NCBI GenBank assembly: GCA_012103535.1 | Contig: WLWQ01000001.1 | Coordinates: 1,804,280 to 1,868,279 of the forward strand | DNA from: Pseudomonadales bacterium | GTDB taxonomy: Bacteria; Pseudomonadota; Gammaproteobacteria; Pseudomonadales; Pseudohongiellaceae | DNA length: 64,000 bases | Direction of reading: 5' to 3' | Shown here: positions 55,223 to 64,000 of the stretch, piece by piece | How the letters are laid out: each line of letters opens with the position of its first letter | Numbering within the stretch: the stretch's first letter is position 1 | The notes under the pieces: generated by a model | Databases searched by the model: none | What the model was told of the DNA's origin: nothing | Seen by the model: only the letters and a program-made list of their open reading frames with translations | Position numbers and translations under genes: made by a program

Positions 55223-56988
55223 ATGATCGGTTCTACTAATTACATGGTTCAATTTCAAGAAGGTGACATTACACTTCCATTGATTGTCTCAGTTACGGGG
55301 CACAGAGATCTTATAGAACCTGAGATCCCAACAATTAAAAAATTAGTTACTCAGTTTTTTTACACCTAAAATCTGAGTATCCTAGCTACAAACTTACCGT
55401 TCTAAGCTCACTCGCGGAAGGAGCTGATCAATTGGCCGCAGAGGTAGCGCTCGAATTAAATGCCTCCTTGATAGTTCCCCTCCCTAAACCTATTGAAGAA
55501 TATCGATCAGATTTTCACTCACAAGCATCATTAGTGAAATTTGAACACCTACTAGCTCAAGCAAGTTCTATTCTTCAAATTTGGGAATACAACAACGATC
55601 CAACTACCAATGAATCAGTCGTCGATGAATCAACCAAGCCGTATGCCGATCTTGGAATATTTCTTAGCTCACATTGTCACGTGCTGCTAGCAATTTGGAA
55701 TGGAAAATTTACAAACGAAATTGGCGGTACTTCACAGGTTGTCTATTTTCATCATGAAGACCATATGCCGGGCTATACTGAACAAAGCTTGGCATCGCTT
55801 CAGCGCTTAGCCGACGATGAGAGCGATTTGGTGTACCACATTGTTTGTTCCCGAAACCGAAGCGCAGGTGAACCGGAATCCAGTTTGAAACCGTTAGAAT
55901 GGTATTGGTATACAAAGGATGTAGAAAACTCCCGTAGCAAAGAGTTACCAATACAACATAAGAAAATATTTGCAAGAGGAGCAGAATTTAATCGAGACAT
56001 AACCAAGTATTCACTTCGAATTTATACTGAAATGTATTCATTAATCGTCCCAGAAGAGAAATCCAAGCTGTCAGACGGGGTAGAAAGCATTGATCGCCTA
56101 TTTGGCGTTGCCGATTGGTTAGCTATTTACTATAAAAAGCTTTCACTGCGAACTCTGTTTATTACACATACAGCAGCATTTTTCATGGGATTGATGTTTC
56201 TACTTTATTCTGATTTTAGTGTTAACAATGTATTCATGTTGTTCTTTCTAATATTTTTCGGCGCAGCTATTGCTACTGATCGCTTCACAAAAAAACGTGG
56301 TTGGACAAGAAAATATTTGGATTATAGAACTTTAGCGGAAGGCCTCCGGGTACAGTTCTACTGGGCATCTGCAGGTATAAGCAATGAAGGTAAGTGGCGA
56401 TTTGCTCACGATAGCTTCTTACAAACTCAAGATCCGGAATTCGGATGGATTAGACATGTAATGCGGGTAGCGGGCACCAACTATGATGCGAGCCCTAAAT
56501 CAAGCACCAGCGGACTCGATTATGCCATTCGTGAATGGGTAGGAAACGGTTCAACTGGTCAGTTGGGCTACTACAAAAAAGTGGCCTCGGAAAGAATAAA
56601 GAGAGAACGACTTACTAAACTAGCAGATAGAATTAGTCTGTCTATCAGTGGGATTTCCGTATTAATTTTTCTACTCTTTGGTACATCTCTTTCGGATAAC
56701 CAAACCTCGGCCCTGTTCTTGCTAATGGGGACAACTCTCCTTCTATATGCGATTCGAGAAGGCTACTCCAATGCCACTGCTGTTAAAGAACTGATCAAAC
56801 AGTACGAATTCATGTTGCGAATATTTGACAATGCTCATCGTAGGTTAAAGGAAACTGACGACAATTTTGAAAGAAAGAAAATTCTAATTGCCCTAGGTCA
56901 ATCTGCATTAGAAGAACACGCCGATTGGATTCTAATGCATCATGAACGTTCATTAGATCAAAGCGAAATATGGAGGATGGGAAACTAA
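55223..56988 (+). CDS. SLOG plus two-TM (SLATT-like) effector with a frameshift at a T7 run
   Basis: From ATG 55223 (AAGG upstream) the first frame reads LPLIVSVTGHRDL, a typical SLOG beginning, and stops after QFFYT at about 55369. In the -1 frame it continues as LHLKSEYPSYKLTVLSSLAEGADQLAAEVALEL and onward to 56988 (TTG at 55432 would be the first start within that frame). So the nominal gene needs one extra T or a slip at the T7 run 55355-55361. After the SLOG part (about 1-200) come membrane helices (LFITHTAAFFMGLMFLL with VFMLFFLIFFGAAIA; ISGISVLIFLLFGTSL with FLLMGTTLLLYAI) and a helical end with HRRLKETDD...ALEEHADWILMHHER, resembling SLATT domains. SLOG domains bind nucleotide or ADP-ribose-like ligands; SLATT is a proposed pore-forming effector. 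An assembly error, pseudogene or slippage are all possible. Confidence 0.72.
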
Positions 56989-57010
56989 TCCTAGTTCTAA
57001 CAAACTTTAG

Positions 57011-57175
57011 CTAATTTTCTAGCCTTTGATTGCTAAGCTCTAACAAATTGAAGCCTACCTGAGGTTTCACATTGGCAACAATTTTGTAAACATCTTTAAG
57101 TCCTGCAGCATTGCCAGTGATCTCCACAAGGCTATTGCGTTGCCATCAGGTAGCATTGGATTACTTGCTCTATTT
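57011..57175 (-). pseudogene. Possible coding remnant
   Basis: On the minus strand one frame reads LLENRASNPMLPDGNAIA and, after a one-base frame change near 57135, another reads LVEITGNAAGLKDVYKIVANV and ends QRLEN before a stop. Composition looks protein-like, but the family is not recognised and the whole stretch is only about 55 codons. Weak support. Confidence 0.25.
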
Positions 57176-57224
57176 TCCAATAATCAATCCAGAATCCAGC
57201 AATCTACTAAATCTTTAATTCAAC

Positions 57225-57262
57225 AAAAAGCCTGACCATCGCGAAATAGTCAGGCTAAAAAA
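57225..57262 (-). terminator. Terminator of the RTX gene
   Basis: Stem AGCCTGAC/GTCAGGCT with an A-run/T-run on both sides (AAAAAG...TAAAAAA). On the minus strand it ends in TTTTTG, about 36 nt after the RTX stop at 57298. Confidence 0.85.
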
Positions 57263-57297
57263 GGTAATTATCAATACCTTAAAGGGAGAGCTATAAG

Positions 57298-60200
57298 TTA
57301 GAACATAAAATCATCAGCAACCAGCGCTGCGAAACTGTTTACTCCTTGTAGAGTCACTGTATTGATTCCATCCCAAGTGCCATCAAGATCGAACTCAACC
57401 TGTTGACCCTCGATATACCCTGGAATAAGTGCGGCACCAACATCTGCCAGGCTATTGAGATTAGCCACAGCAGTTAGATCCAATTCGTCGACACCACCAG
57501 GGCCGGCATTGAAATCTTCCACCCAGACGTTCATACCATCACTTAAAACGAATGTGTCATCTCCATTGCCGCCGTGCAAATTATCGTTATCTCCAGCTGC
57601 AATTAAGGTATCGTCACCTTCGCCTCCATCCAGATAGTCACCATCAGCACCGCCATTAAGAACATCGTTGCCCTCGTTACCGCGCAAATTATTGTGACCG
57701 GTGCCTCCCGTAATGACATCGTTATGTTCACTACCATCGACATGTTCAACATTGGATACAGTGTCGGAGCTTCCTGTTCCATCATTACTGACTGTATTGG
57801 AACTCAAATCGACATTAATTCCGCCAGTTGTTCCATGCCATGGACGGAAAGCAATGGTGTCATCGCCCGTGCCACCATCGATAATGTCAGCTCCGGCACC
57901 ACCGGCGATATAGTCGTCACCAGCGCCGCCATTGAGCGTGTCATTGCCTTCCCTTCCTTGCAGGTTGTTATGGTTGGCATCTCCGCTAAGGAAGTCATCC
58001 CATTCTGATCCTTGTACACCCTCGATACTAACCAGCGTGTCTGTACCCCCAAAACCATCATCGCTTACAGTCTGAGAAGCAAGATTGACACTGACTCCGT
58101 TCTCTTCACCATTCCAGCGATAGTCTGCCTGGTCTTCACCGGCACCACCGTCAAGCAGATCATTTCCTCTGCCGCCGGTAAGGTTGTCGTCGCCATTATT
58201 GCCATAGAGAAAATCGTTTCCGTCATCTCCTCTTAAATTGTCATGATCGTCGCCACCGCTTAATTGATCATCGCCATCCCAACCAGATAAGTTGTTGTGG
58301 CCAGGACCACCGGTAAGGATGTCATTAAAATTGGTGCCCGATAGGTTTTGAATATTTTTAACGTAGTCTGTTGATCCGGTTCCATCTGCGAATGCAACCA
58401 CATCATTAAAACCTCCAGCAGAGGCACTGATATTTGTTAAATCGAGAATCACTCCACTCATCTGTTCATCGTGGTGATGGAGATGGAGGTGATCTTCACT
58501 GCCACCGCCATCGAAATAATCAGAGCCCGTGCCTCCAATGAACCAGTCATGATTCGCTCCACCGATGAGTTGGTCATCACCTGGGCCACCATCAAAATTG
58601 TCATTACCTCCCTGACCATCGATCTGATCATTACCCTCCAATCCTTCAAAATTCTCGTTGTCACTTGTTCCAACGATTATGTCGTCTCCATTCGTTCCGC
58701 GAATTGGTGAGAACCAAATTTCCATATTCTGTAAATCAGTAGGAGATACACCAATCAGTGTAAGGCGATTTAGTTCCGGAATGCCCGCAACGTTGTCCGA
58801 CGTATAGTACTCAAGCACTAAATCTGGATCAGCAGGAGCAGAAATAGCATAGGACAGCATCGCTGCAACGCTAGTGAATTCTGGAACGTTGTAAACATCA
58901 AGCACATCTTCGCCGACAACAAAATCCTGAATAACATCGTTTCCGAATCCAACCATTTCCAGACCGTTAGGTCCGTAGTGCATTCTATTGAGAACGAATT
59001 GATCTCTTCCACTACCACCAGTCAGGTTATCGTCGTTCTCACCACCGCCGAGAACGTCTTCACCATTACCACCATCGAGGATATCGTTATCGTCATCACC
59101 CCATAGATGGTCGTTACCATCACCACCAATTAGAGTGTCGTCACCAACTCGACCTTCGAAGCGATTGTCATTTGCATCACCGGTAAGATGATCGGCATGA
59201 TCAGAACCGTGAATTTCTTCTATACCTCTTAAATAGTCCGAGGTGCCATGACCATCGTTAACTACTTCTACAACATTCGTATAACCACCGGCAGAAACGA
59301 TGTTTGTTAGATCAATAGTTACGCCTGAAGTAGTACCGGTCCATGGCGCGTAATCCAATACATCTATATCAGCACCACCATCGAACAAGTCGTTTCCTCG
59401 CCCGGCATTCAAGTAGTCATAACCGTCACCAGCATAAATTTCGTCATCACCCTCCTGGCCATCGATGAAATCATCACCGCCTTCACCGGAAATAACATCA
59501 TTGCCTTCGCCACCATGTAGGTTGTTGCGGTTTGCATCACCCGTGATACTGTCATCAAATTCAGAACCTTGAACAGATTCAATGGACACCAAGGTATCGA
59601 CATCGCCGTGACCATCGTTGCTCGCTGTTCCAGTTCCGAGGTCGACCACGATACCGTTGCTAGCACCGATATATTGATACCAAGCTTGGTCGTGATCGCC
59701 ACCTTGACCATCGAGCAAATCGTTACCAGGTCCACCGATTAGGTTGTCACCGGCAACATCGCCGCCGTAGATTTGGTCGTTGCCAGCACCACCTTCGATC
59801 CAGTTATGATCGTCATGACCGACAATTACGTCATCAAAATCGGTGCCTGAGATGCCATCAATATTGAATACCTGGTCAGTATCTCCGAAGTTATCTATGT
59901 TCTCGTTGGCATAAGCCGTTCCGCTATTCCCCATCCAGCTATAGGAGAAGTCTGAGTCAGACACATTGAACACGATGCCTTGAGTGGGAGAACCAGCGCT
60001 ATCTCGGCCAGTATCCCAGAAAGAGATGTGGTTCCAATTTTCATCACCACCATCAATATAGTCATTACCACTACCCGGATTGATATTGTCGTTGCCACCT
60101 AGACCTATAAAAGTGTCGTTTCCGCCATCTAATTGGAAATTGCCATCGCTTACATCAGAGCCACGAATGTAATCATCGTAGTTCGTGCCAATAATCTCTC

Positions 60201-63200
60201 TGACACCAGCTTCCAGTGTGTCTGTATCGTTATAGGGATCTCTTGCTTCCCTTGCAGGCAACAAGAGGGTTGTTCCATCATCATAAACGTCCCAGGTAGT
60301 TGTATCTAAATTCGCTTCAACACCTTTACCGGTATCGTCTTCCTGGTATGTGGTGTTTCCATCGAGGCTGTCGTTTCCTGGCCCTCCGGCTAGATGGCCT
60401 GAGCCGTCAGGATCGATTAGAACATCATCGCCTTCTTCCCCACGGACAAATTCATACCAATCATTGGTTCCTGTAATAGTGTCATCGCCTGTGCCACCGC
60501 GAATATCTCCGCCACCCTGACCTATATCGATTAAGTCATCACCAGGCCCGCCATTAATGTTTTCCCAGTCTGTATCAAGACCACCGAAAATATTGTCGTT
60601 GCCAGCACCGCCGTCTACATTGTCGTTACCTGGGCCAGCATCGATGACATCATTCCCGTCCCCACCATTAAGAGTGTCATTACCCTCCAATCCCGCGATA
60701 GTGTCATTCCCAGCGCCGCCTTCCAGAAAATCATCACCTGGAGTGCCGACTAAGTTTTGCGGCTCGGCAAACAAGAAATTGTCATCGGTTAGTGCGCTGA
60801 CAGTCACACCACTGAGGCGAACTACGTTGGACGCATCGAAAGTTATTAGGGTATCGGGACCATCCTGAGAGATGGTCAAATCAGAAATTGATTGAATGCC
60901 AGGAAATTGTTCAACGTCTACATAGTCTTCTGATGTGTCGAAATCCGTTATGACGTCCAAACCAAATGCAGCATTGTCATTGCCATCATCTGACAAGAGG
61001 AATCCATCCGCTCCAGCGCCGCCAGTCAGTACATCGTCACCGCCCGAACCTTCAAGGTTATTGTCACGACTATCCCCTATCAACGTGTCATTGAATTCAG
61101 AACCTATGACACCATCGATACTGATCAGCGTATCGGTTTTACCCCAACCATCAGTGGCCGTGCCTGCTGCCAGGTCTACCGTTACGGCCGCTGGGTCAAC
61201 ACTATAGTCAGCAATGTCGAAGCCATCAAAATCGGGATCGTCTGACCCCATGAAAAGAGTTAGGGGCAATACTGTAACCGAGCCACCGTGCAAGGTATCT
61301 GCGCCGTCTCCACCCCGTAATGTGTCGTTACCATCAATCCCTTCGAGAAGATTGTCACCAGAGTTACCAATTAGCGTGTCGTCATTTGCGTTACCAATAA
61401 CGTTTTCAAAGTTGACGAATGTTGTGGTACCAAAGAATGGTTGAGACGGTCTGTATGCAGTACCCGCCTCCAGATCAACATGTATGCCATTAAATATTCC
61501 AAAGTAGAGAGTGTCAGTTCCGGTACCGCCATCAGCAAAATCATTTCCAAAGAATGGATTAAAGAAGTTGTCCAACTGGTTACCAAGAAATACATCATCG
61601 CCTCGTGAGCCCAACACGCCTTCGATACCAGTGATCGAATCCTCTACTTCACCAGTATCTGTATTAAGCACACTCATGGAGCCATCTGCTGCCATAGTGA
61701 TATTGAGCCCGGGACCGAAATTGCTGACTTCGTCCGCGGTGAAAGACATGAAGTCTAATCCCGGGCCACCATCTACAGTATCAACGCCTTTACCACTCCA
61801 GATATAGTCGTTACCCCCGCCAGCTACAATGACATCATCCCCGCCGGTAGGAGAGTTGCCATTGTCCGCGCTGAAGAAGTTGTTACCGTCATCGCCGGTT
61901 AGTGTGTCGGAATATATTGTGCCGGTTATATTCTCGATGCCAGTTAACGAATCCGTGTCACCATAGCCATCGGTCGCTGTGCCAGTTACCAGGTTTACTG
62001 TAACTCCAGCCGGATCTTCGGAATAGTTAGCAGAATCTATGCCGTTGCCGCCATTAATGGAATCAGCACCTTGCCCGCCGAATAGCCTATCGTCACCGTC
62101 ATCACCGTTAAGGTTGTCATCACCATCCCTACCAAATAGCGTGTCGTTACCTAGACCACCATTCATAACATCATTGCCTGAGGTTCCCTCAAGCACATCG
62201 TCACCATCTGTTCCGCCTATCCCACCTTCAGGTGGATCAGCGTAAAGAAAGTTTGCATCCGTCAAACTTGCAAGAGTCACTCCTTGCAAGGTAATGCTGT
62301 TGTTTGCATCGATCGTAATGATCGTGTCACCAGCATTTTCTGTAGCTAAGCTGGCAACATCTGAAAGGCTGCTAATTCCAAGATTTACAACTTCGAGAAC
62401 ATCTTCAGCAACATTGAAGTCAGTAATGATTTCATGACCAAATTCATCATTACCGTTTGCAACCGAGAGAAAGCGGAAAGTATCAGCGCCTGCACCACCG
62501 GTCATGGTGTCATCGTCGGCATCACCGAGGATTATGTCGTCACCAGCGCCACCATCGATTGTGTCGTTACCAGTCCAACCACCTAGAGTGTCGTTTCCAT
62601 CACCGCCACTAACGTTATCATCACCTTCTCTTGCAAGGAGAACGTTGTCGCCACCGTCACCGATCATTACGTCGGCAAAGGCTGAACCCCAGGCGTTTTC
62701 AACGCCGGTGAGCGTGTCGGTATCACCATAACTATCGGTAACTGCACCGGTGTTTAGATTTAGATTGATACCTTGGGTGGCGGCTCCATTGTGATCCGTT
62801 CCAAAATCTCGATAGTCTGCCCAATCGACTCCTGCGCCACCGTCGATATCGTCATCGCCACTACCGCCGCGAAAATAATCATCTCCATCACCACCGATGA
62901 TTACGTCATTACCCGCTCGGCCTAAGATCACATCATCACCACTGGAGCCTTGAAAGTGATCTCCAAGAGCAGAACCTTCTACGCCGCTTGTGCCAGAAAG
63001 AAAACTATCTGTATCTCCGTAACCGTCACTGGCTTGGCGAGCGTTTACAATTTGGCTGCCACCACCGAATACATCGTAGGCGCTGTTGGACAAATTTATT
63101 TGAACAGCAGTCGGATCATTCCAGTAGCTTGCAAAACCATCGATGGTATCGTCACCGGCATCACCACTGAGTATCGCCCCATCTGGATCGTCGAGAGTAT

Positions 63201-64000
63201 CGTTACCATTACCACCGAAAACGAAATCCCAGCCTAAGCCGCCACTTATCGTGTCGTTTCCGTCACCGCCACTTAAAGTGTTATCAAAATCATTGCCACT
63301 TAAAGTATCGTCGAAGGCAGAACCTTCAACTTCTTCGATGTTCACCAGGGTATCCATGCCCGCTGCGCCAGTGTTTTGTGCGACAAATATTCCTAGATCA
63401 ACAGTTACGCCACTAGTTTCAGCACTGTAGTCAGCCTTATCCCAACCGGCACCACCATCCATGATGTCGTTGCCAGCTTCTCCGCGAAGAACATCGTCTC
63501 CTTCATCGCCGGAAAGGCTATCGTTGTTGTCTCCACCAAAAAGAAGATCGTTTTGCGACCCACCGATTAAATTGTCATCGCCGCCACCACCGAATGCTTC
63601 TACCACTACATCAGTATCTGAACCGTCGAGGAAATCGGCGTCATTGCTACCTTCAAAATTAACTCCATTAGCAGCAAGAGTAGAATCACCTAGGGCACCA
63701 AGCTCAATACTAAGTGCACCTTCACTGGCAATAAGGCGAAGTGTTTCAACGTTCGATACGTGAAGAGTTTCATGCAGAGCTAAATCTTCGCTGGTAATTG
63801 AGAAACTACCGTCACCGTTGCTTTCAACTCTGAAGAGCAGTTCCTGAGGAGTGTTTTCAACTAAATTGACGTCTAGTTGATCGTTATCAGCACCGCCATC
63901 AACGATGTCGACTGCTAAACTATTAAAATCATCACCTAGGGTTGTGGAAATTAGATCATCGCCACTTCCACCCAGAACAGTGTCGACTCCTGATCCACCA
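57298..64000 (-). CDS. Giant RTX (hemolysin-type Ca-binding repeat) protein, N-terminus beyond window
   Basis: The frame is open to the window edge on the minus strand (the 'start' at 63606 is an internal GTG), so at least 2234 residues are visible and the N-terminus is missing. It consists of dozens of RTX nonapeptides (GGxGxDxLxG, e.g. GGDGNDTLGG, GGAGADTFRF) in arrays separated by longer modules. Several modules have the pattern ITDFNVAEDVLEVVNL...ISSLSD...ITLQGVTLASLTDANFLYA, resembling the beta-roll/'M10 serralysin C-terminal' module. The protein ends VADDFMF, a hydrophobic C-terminus typical of type I secretion signals. Such proteins bind calcium and fold after export; adhesion or enzyme function cannot be decided because the N-terminus is absent. 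No type I secretion genes are in the window. Confidence 0.9.
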   Translation of the reverse strand, partial: GGSGVDTVLGGSGDDLISTTLGDDFNSLAVDIVDGGADNDQLDVNLVENTPQELLFRVESNGDGSFSITSEDLALHETLHVSNVETLRLIASEGALSIELGALGDSTLAANGVNFEGSNDADFLDGSDTDVVVEAFGGGGDDNLIGGSQNDLLFGGDNNDSLSGDEGDDVLRGEAGNDIMDGGAGWDKADYSAETSGVTVDLGIFVAQNTGAAGMDTLVNIEEVEGSAFDDTLSGNDFDNTLSGGDGNDTISGGLGWDFVFGGNGNDTLDDPDGAILSGDAGDDTIDGFASYWNDPTAVQINLSNSAYDVFGGGSQIVNARQASDGYGDTDSFLSGTSGVEGSALGDHFQGSSGDDVILGRAGNDVIIGGDGDDYFRGGSGDDDIDGGAGVDWADYRDFGTDHNGAATQGINLNLNTGAVTDSYGDTDTLTGVENAWGSAFADVMIGDGGDNVLLAREGDDNVSGGDGNDTLGGWTGNDTIDGGAGDDIILGDADDDTMTGGAGADTFRFLSVANGNDEFGHEIITDFNVAEDVLEVVNLGISSLSDVASLATENAGDTIITIDANNSITLQGVTLASLTDANFLYADPPEGGIGGTDGDDVLEGTSGNDVMNGGLGNDTLFGRDGDDNLNGDDGDDRLFGGQGADSINGGNGIDSANYSEDPAGVTVNLVTGTATDGYGDTDSLTGIENITGTIYSDTLTGDDGNNFFSADNGNSPTGGDDVIVAGGGNDYIWSGKGVDTVDGGPGLDFMSFTADEVSNFGPGLNITMAADGSMSVLNTDTGEVEDSITGIEGVLGSRGDDVFLGNQLDNFFNPFFGNDFADGGTGTDTLYFGIFNGIHVDLEAGTAYRPSQPFFGTTTFVNFENVIGNANDDTLIGNSGDNLLEGIDGNDTLRGGDGADTLHGGSVTVLPLTLFMGSDDPDFDGFDIADYSVDPAAVTVDLAAGTATDGWGKTDTLISIDGVIGSEFNDTLIGDSRDNNLEGSGGDDVLTGGAGADGFLLSDDGNDNAAFGLDVITDFDTSEDYVDVEQFPGIQSISDLTISQDGPDTLITFDASNVVRLSGVTVSALTDDNFLFAEPQNLVGTPGDDFLEGGAGNDTIAGLEGNDTLNGGDGNDVIDAGPGNDNVDGGAGNDNIFGGLDTDWENINGGPGDDLIDIGQGGGDIRGGTGDDTITGTNDWYEFVRGEEGDDVLIDPDGSGHLAGGPGNDSLDGNTTYQEDDTGKGVEANLDTTTWDVYDDGTTLLLPAREARDPYNDTDTLEAGVREIIGTNYDDYIRGSDVSDGNFQLDGGNDTFIGLGGNDNINPGSGNDYIDGGDENWNHISFWDTGRDSAGSPTQGIVFNVSDSDFSYSWMGNSGTAYANENIDNFGDTDQVFNIDGISGTDFDDVIVGHDDHNWIEGGAGNDQIYGGDVAGDNLIGGPGNDLLDGQGGDHDQAWYQYIGASNGIVVDLGTGTASNDGHGDVDTLVSIESVQGSEFDDSITGDANRNNLHGGEGNDVISGEGGDDFIDGQEGDDEIYAGDGYDYLNAGRGNDLFDGGADIDVLDYAPWTGTTSGVTIDLTNIVSAGGYTNVVEVVNDGHGTSDYLRGIEEIHGSDHADHLTGDANDNRFEGRVGDDTLIGGDGNDHLWGDDDNDILDGGNGEDVLGGGENDDNLTGGSGRDQFVLNRMHYGPNGLEMVGFGNDVIQDFVVGEDVLDVYNVPEFTSVAAMLSYAISAPADPDLVLEYYTSDNVAGIPELNRLTLIGVSPTDLQNMEIWFSPIRGTNGDDIIVGTSDNENFEGLEGNDQIDGQGGNDNFDGGPGDDQLIGGANHDWFIGGTGSDYFDGGGSEDHLHLHHHDEQMSGVILDLTNISASAGGFNDVVAFADGTGSTDYVKNIQNLSGTNFNDILTGGPGHNNLSGWDGDDQLSGGDDHDNLRGDDGNDFLYGNNGDDNLTGGRGNDLLDGGAGEDQADYRWNGEENGVSVNLASQTVSDDGFGGTDTLVSIEGVQGSEWDDFLSGDANHNNLQGREGNDTLNGGAGDDYIAGGAGADIIDGGTGDDTIAFRPWHGTTGGINVDLSSNTVSNDGTGSSDTVSNVEHVDGSEHNDVITGGTGHNNLRGNEGNDVLNGGADGDYLDGGEGDDTLIAAGDNDNLHGGNGDDTFVLSDGMNVWVEDFNAGPGGVDELDLTAVANLNSLADVGAALIPGYIEGQQVEFDLDGTWDGINTVTLQGVNSFAALVADDFMF

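Larger units (their letters stand above)
56989..57297. other. Intergenic region between the SLOG/SLATT gene and the RTX gene
   Basis: It holds the terminator at 57225-57262 and a weak coding-like remnant at 57011-57175 on the minus strand. No intact gene. Confidence 0.5.

Noticed and set aside
55355..55363. A classical U UUU UUA -1 slippery site as explanation for the frameshift
   Set aside because: The T7A string is present, but the zero frame reads TTT TTT TAC, so the heptamer is not in the phase needed for tandem slippage; single-tRNA slip, RNA polymerase slippage or a sequence error remain.
63604..63606. Start of the RTX gene at 63606
   Set aside because: The codon is an internal GTG, the frame stays open and RTX-like to the window edge, and there is no signal or ribosome-binding site.
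57455..63763. Many plus-strand ORFs opposite the RTX gene
   Set aside because: They are Ser/Pro/Ile-rich shadows of the repeated minus-strand Asp/Gly codons, with no signal or family resemblance.
57298..64000. CRISPR-like or satellite repeat reading of the repeated DNA
   Set aside because: The repeats are in frame with a continuous ORF and encode RTX nonapeptides; there are no fixed-length unique spacers.

Overview
The window looks like a chromosomal segment of a marine-type, aerobic gammaproteobacterium. The clues are a Gram-negative envelope (a TonB-dependent receptor with its plug and beta-barrel, a lipoprotein, a type IV pilin-like protein, a probable type I-secreted RTX protein), an E. 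coli-like ModE/ModABC module, and many secreted oxidative or hydrolytic enzymes. Family-level placement is inference only. There are no rRNA or tRNA genes, insertion sequences, CRISPR arrays or phage genes. Both ends cut genes: a GMC oxidoreductase at the left and a giant RTX protein at the right.

Layout. 1-2.3 kb: the end of a GMC oxidoreductase, a stack of terminator-like hairpins with a repeated 22-bp motif, and a His/Met-rich secreted protein. 2.5-7.7 kb: a tight four-gene minus-strand operon with an HTH-STAND-TPR regulator, a PaaK/CapK-like adenylate-forming ligase, a TylF-like methyltransferase and a cupin. 8-12.5 kb: a pilin-like protein, a small membrane protein, and an operon of YfbK-like vWA lipoprotein, ECF sigma factor and probable anti-sigma factor. 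12.5-18.6 kb: two stand-alone macrodomain proteins flanking hisC, a YjiH-type membrane protein, an amidohydrolase and an MBL-fold hydrolase. 18.8-22.7 kb: modE and modCBA, with a near-perfect ModE operator between modA and a divergent membrane protein of unknown function. 22.7-28.5 kb: a TPR protein, a DUF3179 protein and several unknowns. 28.6-34.4 kb: TonB receptor, tryptophan-halogenase-like flavoenzyme and 2OG-Fe(II) oxygenase. 34.5-45.8 kb: a catabolic block with DUF1501 and PSCyt/PSD1 proteins, aldose epimerase, VOC protein, and an operon of serine hydrolase, CMD protein, SRPBCC, NTF2-like and DUF1080 proteins. 45.8-47 kb: non-coding, AT-rich, holding a decayed cytochrome c gene.

47-57 kb is the most unusual part. 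After a MaoC/acyl-CoA dehydrogenase pair there are five plus-strand genes: a TIR-STAND-TPR protein, a flavin monooxygenase placed 7 nt behind it, a GST-like protein with a C-terminal membrane segment, a small Sm-like-looking protein, and a SLOG plus two-TM (SLATT-like) protein interrupted by a frameshift at a T7 run. TIR enzymes make NAD-derived signals, and SLOG domains bind such nucleotides in Thoeris. The cluster could therefore be a STAND-triggered, Thoeris-like defence or stress system with a membrane effector. That is inference from domain content and order. The TIR-STAND protein has a clear paralog in this window, the HTH-STAND-TPR protein at 5-7.7 kb, with the same ATPase and TPR body but a different N-terminal domain.

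57.3-64 kb is one giant RTX protein on the minus strand, open to the window edge.
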